Shown here: in pieces, positions 17,123-24,375 of the stretch
Numbering within the stretch: position 1 is the stretch's first letter
Layout: every line of letters starts with the position of its first letter
Origin: Ornithinicoccus halotolerans
GTDB taxonomy: Bacteria; Actinomycetota; Actinomycetes; Actinomycetales; Dermatophilaceae
Reading direction: 5' to 3'
Assembly: GCF_009602535.1 (NCBI RefSeq)
Contig: NZ_WIQI01000016.1
Location: 1-41,963 of the forward strand
Length of the DNA: 41,963 nt
Made by a program: the position numbers and the translations under genes
Notes under the pieces: generated by a model
Told to the model about the DNA's origin: nothing
What the model saw: the letters and a program-made list of their open reading frames with translations, nothing else
The model's database searches: none

Positions 17123-17908
17123 CTACCCGGCGGCGGCCGGGACGGGCCCGGGCGCCCAGTGCATGCCCACCAGGTGCCCGCCCACGCGGTGCACCGGGAT
17201 GGTGAGGCCGAACAGGTCGGACAGCACCTCCTCGCGCATGACCTCCGCCGGGGTGCCCTGGACGGTCACCCGGCCCTCCCGCATCCCCACGATGCGGTCG
17301 GCGTAGCACGAGGCCATGTTGATGTCGTGGAGCACCACCACGACGGTGCGGCCCAGCTCCTCGGCGGCCCGGCGGACCAGCTGCATGGCGGCGGTGGCGT
17401 GCGCCATGTCGAGGTTGTTGAGCGGCTCGTCCAGCAGCAGGTAGTCGGTCTCCTGGGCGAGCACCATCGCGATGAACGCCCGCTGCCGCTGACCGCCGGA
17501 GAGCTGGTCCAGGTACCGGTCCCGCAGCTCGCCGAGCTGCACGTAGTCCAGGCACTCGGCCACCACTCGGTGGTCCTCCTGCCGCAGCCGGCCCTGGCAG
17601 TACGGGAACCGGCCGAACCGCACCAGGTCCAGCACCGTCAGCCGCGCAGCCACCCGGTTGTCCTGGCGCAGCACCGCCAGCCGGCGCGCGACCACGTCGG
17701 CGGGCGCGTCGGCCACCGCCAGCTCGTCCACGAGCACCCGGCCGCTGTCGGGGGACAGCAGCCGGGCCATCGCCGACAGCAGCGTGGACTTGCCCGCCCC
17801 GTTGGGACCGACCAGCGCCGTCACCTGCCCACGGGGCAGCCGCAGCGTGACGTCGGTGAGCACCAGCTCGTCGTCGTAGGCGTGGCTGAGGTCGTCGACC
17901 CGGATCAC
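17123..17908 (-). CDS. Ferric-siderophore ABC transporter, ATP-binding subunit
   Basis: 261 residues. FecE/FepC-type ATPase: Walker A GPNGAGKST (about 34-42), Q-loop VLRQDN, signature LSGGQRQR, Walker B DYLLLDEPLNNLD and H-loop VVLHDINMAS. It energises the two permeases encoded just upstream. The GTG at 17908 overlaps the permease stop as GTGA, giving translational coupling; a longer frame upstream is out of frame with the permease. It is the last gene of the operon and converges on the lipoprotein gene. A one-residue variation (LNNLD rather than TNHLD/TSALD) is typical for iron-siderophore ATPases. Confidence 0.93.
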   Translation of the reverse strand: MIRVDDLSHAYDDELVLTDVTLRLPRGQVTALVGPNGAGKSTLLSAMARLLSPDSGRVLVDELAVADAPADVVARRLAVLRQDNRVAARLTVLDLVRFGRFPYCQGRLRQEDHRVVAECLDYVQLGELRDRYLDQLSGGQRQRAFIAMVLAQETDYLLLDEPLNNLDMAHATAAMQLVRRAAEELGRTVVVVLHDINMASCYADRIVGMREGRVTVQGTPAEVMREEVLSDLFGLTIPVHRVGGHLVGMHWAPGPVPAAAG

Positions 17909-18927
17909 AGTCGCACCGCCTTCAGGAGGAGGATCAGGAAGTAGAGGCCGCCGACCAGGTTGACGACGACGCTGAGGGTGGTCTGGAAGGCCAGCACGTG
18001 GTTGACCACCAGCTGCCCGCCGACCGTGCACACCACGCCGACCAGGGCGGCCACCGGCACGAGCACGGTGTGGCGGTGGGCGGGGACCAGCTGCCGGGCC
18101 AGGTTGGCGACCAGCAGCCCCAGGAACAGCATCGGCCCCACGAGCGCGGTCGAGGTGGCCACCAGCACGGTGACCACCACCAGCGTGCGGGTCACTGTCC
18201 GGTGGTGGTCCAGCCCGACGGCCACCGCGCCGTCCCGGCCCAGGGCCACCACATCCAGCTGCCGCAGCAGCGGGACCAGGGCAGCCAGTCCGAGCACGGT
18301 CGCGGCCGTGGTCACCACCAGCAGTGAGCGGTCGACGGTGTTGAAGCTGGCGAACAGCAGCTGCTGCAGCGTCAGGTAGTCGTCCGGGCTCAGCAGCCGG
18401 GAGGCGAACGTGGTCAGCGCGCTGAAGAACGAGCCCAGCACGATCCCCACCAGCACCAGCACGAACAGGTTGCGGCTGTGGGCCCGGAACAGCCACCGGT
18501 AGAGCAGCAGGCCGAACCCGGTGAGCACCGCGGTGTTGAGCAGGAACCGCTCCGGGACGCCCATGAGCGCCAGCGCGTTGCCGCCCAGGGTGTAGACGAC
18601 GACCGTCTGCACCAGCACGTAGAGGGAGTCGAACCCCATCACGCTCGGGGTGAGGATGCGGCTACCCGCGACGGTCTGGAAGACCAGGCTGGAGGCGCCC
18701 ACGGCCGCGCCCACCACCACGAGAGCCCCGAGCTGGCGGCCGCGCAGGTCCATGGCGTACTCCCACGACCCGGCCACGCCGACCACCAGGTAGGTCACTG
18801 CCCCCAGCAGCGCCAGCACGACCAGCCCGGAAGTGCGGCGGCGCACCTGCCGCTCCCGGTGCCGCTCCTCCTCGGAGGAGGCGGAGGGAGGCAGCTGCCG
18901 GGGAGCCAGCTGCAGGCCGGCCGTCAT
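17905..18927 (-). CDS. Ferric-siderophore ABC transporter, permease subunit 2 (FecCD family)
   Basis: 340 residues with about nine hydrophobic segments. FecCD features: QLGALVVVGAAVGASSLVFQTVAGSRILTPSVMGFDSLY near the N-terminus (the conserved Q-x-x-x-x-N-P-L-A-x-P region in degenerate FatC/YclO style) and GPMLFLGLLVANLAR, the coupling helix that docks on the ATPase. The ATG at 18927 overlaps the stop of the partner permease (ATGA). The cytoplasmic N-terminus of about 35 residues is long and charged (SEEERHRERQVRRR), longer than in most family members. It probably forms a heterodimer with the product of 18924-19922. Confidence 0.92.
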   Translation of the reverse strand: MTAGLQLAPRQLPPSASSEEERHRERQVRRRTSGLVVLALLGAVTYLVVGVAGSWEYAMDLRGRQLGALVVVGAAVGASSLVFQTVAGSRILTPSVMGFDSLYVLVQTVVVYTLGGNALALMGVPERFLLNTAVLTGFGLLLYRWLFRAHSRNLFVLVLVGIVLGSFFSALTTFASRLLSPDDYLTLQQLLFASFNTVDRSLLVVTTAATVLGLAALVPLLRQLDVVALGRDGAVAVGLDHHRTVTRTLVVVTVLVATSTALVGPMLFLGLLVANLARQLVPAHRHTVLVPVAALVGVVCTVGGQLVVNHVLAFQTTLSVVVNLVGGLYFLILLLKAVRL

Positions 18928-19922
18928 GGCGCCGTCCTCTGGGCCGCGCGCAGGATGAGCCACACGAAGACCCCGGCGCCGATGACGCCGGCGACGGTGG
19001 CGACCGGGATCTCGTACGGGAACCGGATGGTGCGGCCCACGACGTCGCAGCCGAGCACGAAGCCGGCGCCGGCGAGCGCGGTGGCGGGGAGGGTGCGCCG
19101 GATGTGGTCACCCAGGAAGAGCGAGACCACGTTGGGCACGATCAGGCCCAGGAACGGGATGGCGCCGACCACGACCACGACCACGGCCCCCATCACCGAG
19201 ACCACGACCAGCCCGGTGTAGAGCACCGCGGTGTAGCGCACGCCCAGGTTGGTGGCGAACTCCCGCCCCATGCCGACGACGGTGAACCGGTCGGCGAACA
19301 GGTACCCCAGCGCCCCCACTACCAGCACCAGGTAGAGCGGCTCGTACTGGCCCGCGAGCACGGCGCTGAAGGACCCGGTCTGCCAGATCTCCAGCAGCTG
19401 CAGCAGGTCGCGCTGGTAGGCGAGGAAGACGGTGACCGCCGAGATCACCCCGCCGTACATGAGCCCGACCAGCGCCACGACCACCGGGTCCTGGTAGCGG
19501 ATGTGCTGCAGCAGCTGCAGGAATACCAGGGTGCCCAGGACCGCGGTGACGATCGCCACCGCCATCTTGGCGGTGAGGGAGGCGCCCGGCAGCAGCAGCG
19601 TGGCCATCAGCACGCCCAGCACGGCCGCCTCGACCGTGCCCGAGGTGGACGGCGACACGAAGCTGTTCTGGGTGATCCGCTGCATGATCAGCCCGGCCAC
19701 GCTCATGGCGGCGCCAGCCAGCAGCACCGCCAGCAGCCGGGGGATCCGGGAGACCGTCAGCAGCTGCCACTGCTGCGGGGTAGGGGAGAGCAGGTCGGCC
19801 GGCGGGATCGGGACCACCCCGATCGACAGTGACAGCACCGACACGACGGCCAGCAGCACGCCGGCCACCAGCAGTGCGCTGGTCGCAGCCGGCGTGCGCA
19901 GGCGTCGTGCGGTGCTCGTCAC
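18924..19922 (-). CDS. Ferric-siderophore ABC transporter, permease subunit 1 (FecCD family, FatD/YclN-like)
   Basis: 332 residues with about nine to ten membrane segments. Seen: SRIPRLLAVLLAGAAMS (the conserved R-P-R-L-L-A motif), MQRITQNSFVSPSTSG and AIPFLGLIVPNVV (coupling helix). The sequence pattern resembles the FatD/VctD/YclN branch, which handles catecholate or petrobactin-like siderophores; that substrate inference is weak. I chose the GTG at 19922, 20 nt past the binding-protein stop; an in-frame GTG-independent extension to 19982 would overlap the previous gene and adds only Arg/Pro-rich sequence. Upstream GAGGGGCGAGGGGCGAGGGC-like purine runs may serve as the ribosome-binding site, though partly obscured. 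Confidence 0.9.
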   Translation of the reverse strand: MTSTARRLRTPAATSALLVAGVLLAVVSVLSLSIGVVPIPPADLLSPTPQQWQLLTVSRIPRLLAVLLAGAAMSVAGLIMQRITQNSFVSPSTSGTVEAAVLGVLMATLLLPGASLTAKMAVAIVTAVLGTLVFLQLLQHIRYQDPVVVALVGLMYGGVISAVTVFLAYQRDLLQLLEIWQTGSFSAVLAGQYEPLYLVLVVGALGYLFADRFTVVGMGREFATNLGVRYTAVLYTGLVVVSVMGAVVVVVVGAIPFLGLIVPNVVSLFLGDHIRRTLPATALAGAGFVLGCDVVGRTIRFPYEIPVATVAGVIGAGVFVWLILRAAQRTAP

Positions 19923-19942
19923 GAGGGGCGAGGGGCGAGGGC

Positions 19943-20974
19943 TCAGAGCGAGGCGCGCACGTCGTCGACCATCTGCTGCCACGAGGACGGCGCGGCCGGG
20001 GCGAGGTACCAGGAGAACCCGTCCAGCTCGACGATGGTGTCGTTCGCCGCGGCGTCGGTGGTGCCGACCAGCCCGTTGTTCAGCACATCCAGCGCCGGGG
20101 TCTGCTCCTCGCCGATGGCCTTGGCGCGGTCGAGGACGAACAGCACGCCGGGGTTGTACTGGACGAAGAACTCCTGGCTCACCTCCTCACCGTGGCTGCC
20201 GGTGCCGTCGACCGGGGCGTCGGTGGCGGCGTAGCCGAAGTCCTTGAAGACGGTGCCGAACCGCGAGTTCGGCCCGTAGGCCGCGACGGTGCCGTCGGAC
20301 ACCTGCACCACCATCGCGGTCTCGCCGCTGGCCTCCGCCTCGGTGCGGACCGCCTCGACCTCGACGCGCAGGTCGCCCATCAGCTGCTGGGCCTCGTCGG
20401 TCCGGTCCACGATCTCCCCGAGCTGGAGCACTCGCTCCTCGACCAGGTCGAACAGCTCATCCGGGCTCTCCTCGCGCACCGACAGGTCGACCACCGCGGG
20501 GGCGAAGTTCTCGAACTCGGCGACCACCTCCGGGGTACCGCTGCGGGAGCCGACGATCACTAGGTCGGGGTTCATCGCCTCGATGGCCTCGTAGTCCGGC
20601 TCGAAGACGGTGCCGACCTGGGCGACGTCGCCCTCGGCGTAGCCGGCCAGGTCCGCCGGCAGCGCGCCGGCCATGCCCGGCACGCCGTCGACCTCCACAC
20701 CCAGGTCGGACAGGGTGCGGATGACGCCCCAGTCCATCGCCACGATCACCTCGGGCTCGACCGGCACCTCCACCTCACGGTCCTGGGCGTCGACGATGGT
20801 GACCGTCTCACCGGCCTCGCCCCCCTCGTCCACGTCGGCCTCCGCGCCGGCGGCGGGCTCCTGGGCCTGGCTCTCCGGCTCGGGGCTGCCGTTGCCGCCG
20901 CACCCGGCCAGCAGCAGGGCGGCGGTCACGGGCAGCGCGGCGGCGGCCGCGGCGGTGCGGTGTCGGATGGTCAT
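19943..20974 (-). CDS. Ferric-siderophore-binding lipoprotein (periplasmic-binding protein, class III)
   Basis: 343 residues. Signal peptide with lipobox LLAGC (Cys25), then an acidic linker rich in Glu/Ala/Gly (about 30-55), then the FecB/FhuD-type fold: VTIVDAQDREVEVP, EVIVAMDWGVIRTLSDLGV, NPDLVIVGSRSGTPEVVAEF and LGEIVDRTDEAQQLMGDL. It captures the ferric siderophore outside the membrane and delivers it to the two permeases encoded downstream. GGAGGG lies about 9 nt before the ATG at 20974, so the start is secure. The spacing to the reductase gene upstream is 100 nt, the largest gap in this operon, so a second promoter there cannot be excluded. Confidence 0.92.
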   Translation of the reverse strand: MTIRHRTAAAAAALPVTAALLLAGCGGNGSPEPESQAQEPAAGAEADVDEGGEAGETVTIVDAQDREVEVPVEPEVIVAMDWGVIRTLSDLGVEVDGVPGMAGALPADLAGYAEGDVAQVGTVFEPDYEAIEAMNPDLVIVGSRSGTPEVVAEFENFAPAVVDLSVREESPDELFDLVEERVLQLGEIVDRTDEAQQLMGDLRVEVEAVRTEAEASGETAMVVQVSDGTVAAYGPNSRFGTVFKDFGYAATDAPVDGTGSHGEEVSQEFFVQYNPGVLFVLDRAKAIGEEQTPALDVLNNGLVGTTDAAANDTIVELDGFSWYLAPAAPSSWQQMVDDVRASL

Positions 20975-21074
20975 CGGGGTCTTCCCTCCTGCAGGTGGTG
21001 TCGCCGGCGGGTGCCGGCGGCCGGGTCGGCCCCGGAGGGCCCGGTGTGGCGTGCGTGGGTGGTGGCGGCCCCGC

Positions 21075-21890
21075 TCAGCTCTCGAGCGGGGCGTGGTGGT
21101 CGCGGCCGGCCACGCCCTGCCGCCAGTAGCCGTCGACGTGCCAGCGGTCCTCGGGCAGGTCGCTGTCCCGGAGCAGCTGCCGCACGGCGACCATGGCGCC
21201 GGCCTCGCCGGCGGCCCAGACGTACCGGTCCTCGGCCGGCTCGGCCAGCGCATCGGCGAGGTGGTCGGCCAGCGCGGTGGCGGCGTCCGAGACCAGCCAG
21301 CTGACCGAGCCGTCGCGCGGGGTCGGCAGGTCGATGACCCCGGTGGCGTCCGGCACCTGGACCGCGACGTCGACGACGCTGGTCGCCGGAGCCTCCTCCA
21401 GCCAGCGGGCCAGGGCCGGCAGCGCCGACTCGTCGCCCAGGCACAGGTAGCGGCCGGCGGCCGTGGGCTCGACGACCGAGCCCCGGGGGCCGAGCACCCC
21501 CACGACCGACCCGGGGCTCGCGGCGGCGGCCCAGCTGCTGGCCGGCCCCTCACCGTGCACGACCAGCTCGACCACGACGTGCTGCTCGTCCGGGACCGCC
21601 CGCACGGTGTAGTCGCGCAGCACCGGCCGGGTGGGCCCGGGCACCGGCCGCCCGTCGACGACCGTGGGCAGCGCCAGGTCGCCGGTGCGCGGGTGTGGGA
21701 AGGCCAGCTTGACGTGGGTGCCGACCGCTCCGGGGACCCACGGCACCGCCGCCGCCCCGTCCTCCAGCCGGAGCACGACCCGCCGCAGCCGGGGCCCCAG
21801 GTCGGCGACGGCGCTGACGCGGGCCTCGCGCACGCGCAGCTCGTGCCGGACGGCGGTGCGTTCCCAGCGTGTCGCGGGCGCGGCGGTCAT
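21075..21890 (-). CDS. Siderophore-interacting protein (FAD-dependent ferric-siderophore reductase, SIP family)
   Basis: 271 residues. ViuB/YqjH-type flavoreductase that releases iron from the imported chelate by reduction. The FAD-binding motif RDYTVR is at 92-97 within PVLRDYTVRAVPDEQ; the nucleotide-binding half has LCLGDESALPAL (about 157-168), VWAAGEAGAM and the terminal GYWRQGV. No Fe-S Cys motif is present, as expected for SIP rather than FhuF-type reductases. GGGGGA precedes the ATG at 21890. It is the first gene after the iron box and so leads the import operon. Confidence 0.93.
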   Translation of the reverse strand: MTAAPATRWERTAVRHELRVREARVSAVADLGPRLRRVVLRLEDGAAAVPWVPGAVGTHVKLAFPHPRTGDLALPTVVDGRPVPGPTRPVLRDYTVRAVPDEQHVVVELVVHGEGPASSWAAAASPGSVVGVLGPRGSVVEPTAAGRYLCLGDESALPALARWLEEAPATSVVDVAVQVPDATGVIDLPTPRDGSVSWLVSDAATALADHLADALAEPAEDRYVWAAGEAGAMVAVRQLLRDSDLPEDRWHVDGYWRQGVAGRDHHAPLES

Positions 21891-21906
21891 CGGTCCCCCT
21901 GAGCGA

Positions 21907-21925
21907 TTAGGTTAGGCATACCTTT
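21907..21925. promoter_or_regulatory. IdeR/DmdR1 iron box
   Basis: TTAGGTTAGGCATACCTTT, a 19-bp match to the actinobacterial iron-box consensus TTAGGTTAGGCTAACCTAA (15 of 19 by eye). It sits 17 nt upstream of the siderophore-interacting-protein ATG on the minus strand. Fe2+-loaded IdeR/DmdR1 (DtxR family) would bind here and repress the import operon when iron is plentiful. Confidence 0.85.
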
Positions 21926-22015
21926 GTTGGGCCGATATTAACCACATCGACGTGCCGCAATTCCAGCGAGTGTGAGCAGGGCCACCGTGGGTGTGCGACT
22001 GTGCGCGCCGCGTCG

Positions 22016-22021
22016 TACAGT
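22016..22021 (+). promoter_or_regulatory. -10 hexamer TACAGT, leaderless promoter
   Basis: TACAGT is followed by TGTTCGC (7 nt) and the ATG at 22029, with no ribosome-binding site. Confidence 0.45.
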
Positions 22022-22028
22022 TGTTCGC

Positions 22029-22394
22029 ATGTCCCAGGGTCCCGCAGGTTGGCCGGAGCGCGTGCCGCCGGCCGGCGTGGCCGGGTGGGAGCAGGCGGCG
22101 GTGGCGTGGCTGCTCGACCAGTGCCCGGCCGACTACCGCGCCTACCGTGCCTGGCGCCGGCACCCGGTGGCACTGGCCTGGGTGACGGTGCGCCACCTGC
22201 GCGCCCAGCTGGAGGGGATGCGGCTGGCGTGGCGGCAGGTGCGGCCGGAGCTGGGTCCGGCGCTGCCGCCCGGGACGCTGGGTGACGTGCTGGACTGCCT
22301 GACCCAGGAGGGGCTGCGGCTGCGGGCGGCGCTGCGGGGGGCCGAGCTGCTGCTGGCCGCGCTGCAGGAGCGGGCACCGATTCCCGTCCGGTGA
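22029..22394 (+). CDS. Small conserved-looking hypothetical protein upstream of dxs
   Basis: 121 residues; I do not recognise the family. It is Leu/Arg/Ala/Trp-rich and predicted nearly all-helical, with no signal peptide and no membrane segment. Trp-containing clusters such as WEQAAVAWLLDQCPADYRAY and RHPVALAWVTVRHLRAQ dominate. The coding call rests on codon bias (G/C at third positions throughout), the leaderless promoter just upstream and a stop 57 nt before dxs on the same strand. An upstream in-frame start at 21972 would place the -10 box inside the gene, so I prefer 22029. It may be a small helical partner or regulator, but no function can be assigned. Confidence 0.65.
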   Translation: MSQGPAGWPERVPPAGVAGWEQAAVAWLLDQCPADYRAYRAWRRHPVALAWVTVRHLRAQLEGMRLAWRQVRPELGPALPPGTLGDVLDCLTQEGLRLRAALRGAELLLAALQERAPIPVR

Positions 22395-22406
22395 GGCCGC
22401 AGCGCC

Positions 22407-22412
22407 TACACT
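22407..22412 (+). promoter_or_regulatory. -10 hexamer TACACT for dxs
   Basis: TACACT lies 39 nt before the dxs GTG; GAAAGGGG then provides a ribosome-binding site, so this transcript would have a normal short leader. Confidence 0.4.
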
Positions 22413-22451
22413 CGGTCGAGCACCTCCTGACACGAAAGGGGCGACCTGCCC

Positions 22452-24359
22452 GTGGGTCTCCTGCGCAGCATCTCCGGCCCGGCCGACCTGAGGGGGCTGT
22501 CCCGGCCCCAGCTGGCCGAGCTGGCGGCCGAGATCCGGGCCTCGCTGATCTCCTCGGTCTCCCGCACCGGTGGCCACCTGGGCCCGAACCTCGGCGTGGT
22601 CGAGCTGACGCTGGCGCTGCACCGGGTCTTTGACTCCCCCCGCGACACCCTCGTCTTCGACACCGGGCACCAGTCCTACGTGCACAAGCTGCTCACCGGG
22701 CGGCAGGACTTCAGCGCGCTGCGCAAGCAGGGCGGCCTCAGCGGGTACCCGAGCCGCGCCGAGTCCGAGCACGACGTGGTCGAGAACTCCCACGCCTCCA
22801 CCTCGCTGTCCTGGGCGATCGGCATCGCGAGCGGCCGCCGGGTGCGGGGGGAGGGCGACCGGCACACGGTCGCGGTCATCGGCGACGGAGCCCTCACCGG
22901 TGGCATGGCCTGGGAGGCGCTCAACAACATCGCCCACCACCAGGACCTGCCGCTGGTCATCGTGGTCAACGACAACGAGCGCTCCTACGCCCCGACCACC
23001 GGCGGGATGGCGCAGTACCTCGCCACGCTGCGGGCCGACCGCCGCTACGAGGACGTGCTGCAGTGGGGCAAGCGGCAGCTGCACCGGGCGCCGGTCGTGG
23101 GCCGGCCGATGTACGAGACGCTGCACGGGGTCAAGAAGGGGCTGAAGGACATCGTCAGCCCGCAGGGCATGTTCGAGGACCTGGGGCTGAAGTACCTCGG
23201 TCCGGTCGACGGCCACGACCAGGCCGCCGTCGAGACCGCGCTGCGGCGGGCCCGCGACTTCGGGGGAGTGGTGCTGGTGCACGTGCTCACCGAGAAGGGG
23301 CACGGCTATGACCCGGCGCTGGCCGACGAGGCCGACCGGTTCCACGCCGTCGGCGCGATCAACCCCGAGACCGGGCTGCCGCTGGAGGTCTCCGGCCGGT
23401 CCTGGACCGACGAGTTCAGCGACGAGCTGCTGGCGGTAGCGGCGGCGCGCGAGGACGTCGTCGCGATCACCGCGGCGATGCTCATCCCGGTGGGGCTGCG
23501 CCCGTTCGCCGAGGCGCACCCGGACCGGGTGTTCGACGTCGGCATCGCCGAGCAGCACGCCGTCACCATGGCCGCCGGCCTCTCGTTCGCCGGGCTGCAC
23601 CCGGTGGTGGCCGTCTACGCGACGTTCCTCAACCGCGCCTTCGACCAGCTGCTCATGGACTGCGCGCTGCACCGGCAGGGGGTCACCTTCGTGCTGGACC
23701 GGGCCGGGGTGACCGGGAGCGACGGCCCCAGCCACAACGGCATGTGGGACATGAGCGTCGTCGGGGTGGTGCCGGGGCTGCGGCTGGCGGCGCCCCGGGA
23801 CGGTACGCAGGTGCGCCGGGCGCTGCGCGAGGCGGTCGCGGTCGAGGACGCCCCCACCGTGCTGCGGTTCCCCAAGGGCGGGGTCCCCGACCCGGTGGTG
23901 GCCGAGGCGAGCGAGGGCGCCCTGGACGTGCTGCGCGGTGCCGAGGTGGCCGAGCCGGACGTGCTGGTGGTCTCGGTGGGCGCGATGGCCCCGGTCGCCC
24001 TGGGCGTCGCCGACAAGCTGGCGGCCGAGGGGCACACGGTGCGGGTGGTCGACCCGCGCTGGGTGCTGCCGGTCTCCGCGGACCTGGTCGCCGCGGCCCG
24101 CCGCGCGGGCGCGGTGGCGGTCGTGGAGGACAACGTCGTGGGCGGCGGCATCGGCACCGCGCTGGCGCAGGCGGTCGCCGAGTCCCTGGACGCCGGCACC
24201 GAGCCGGGCACAGGCACGCTGCCGCCGGTGTGGTCCTACGGGATCCCCAAGGAGTTCCTCGACCACGGTTCCCGCGGCCAGGTGCTGGAGCGGGTCGGGC
24301 TCACCCCCGACACCATCGCCACCTCGGTGACCGGCCGGCTGCGCCGGCTGCGCCACTGA
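22452..24359 (+). CDS. dxs: 1-deoxy-D-xylulose-5-phosphate synthase
   Basis: 635 residues, standard length. It condenses pyruvate and glyceraldehyde 3-phosphate with thiamine diphosphate in the first committed step of the MEP isoprenoid pathway. Seen: [15 protein letters not shown] (substrate His), [16 protein letters not shown] (ThDP/Mg motif, GDG at about 144), [16 protein letters not shown], the catalytic Glu367 in GIAEQHAV, and [18 protein letters not shown] start at 22452 with GAAAGGGGCGACC upstream, giving the usual N-terminus [12 protein letters not shown]. It converges on the acyltransferase gene 16 nt downstream. Confidence 0.97.
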   Translation: MGLLRSISGPADLRGLSRPQLAELAAEIRASLISSVSRTGGHLGPNLGVVELTLALHRVFDSPRDTLVFDTGHQSYVHKLLTGRQDFSALRKQGGLSGYPSRAESEHDVVENSHASTSLSWAIGIASGRRVRGEGDRHTVAVIGDGALTGGMAWEALNNIAHHQDLPLVIVVNDNERSYAPTTGGMAQYLATLRADRRYEDVLQWGKRQLHRAPVVGRPMYETLHGVKKGLKDIVSPQGMFEDLGLKYLGPVDGHDQAAVETALRRARDFGGVVLVHVLTEKGHGYDPALADEADRFHAVGAINPETGLPLEVSGRSWTDEFSDELLAVAAAREDVVAITAAMLIPVGLRPFAEAHPDRVFDVGIAEQHAVTMAAGLSFAGLHPVVAVYATFLNRAFDQLLMDCALHRQGVTFVLDRAGVTGSDGPSHNGMWDMSVVGVVPGLRLAAPRDGTQVRRALREAVAVEDAPTVLRFPKGGVPDPVVAEASEGALDVLRGAEVAEPDVLVVSVGAMAPVALGVADKLAAEGHTVRVVDPRWVLPVSADLVAAARRAGAVAVVEDNVVGGGIGTALAQAVAESLDAGTEPGTGTLPPVWSYGIPKEFLDHGSRGQVLERVGLTPDTIATSVTGRLRRLRH

Positions 24360-24375
24360 GGGCCGGCGCGGGCGG

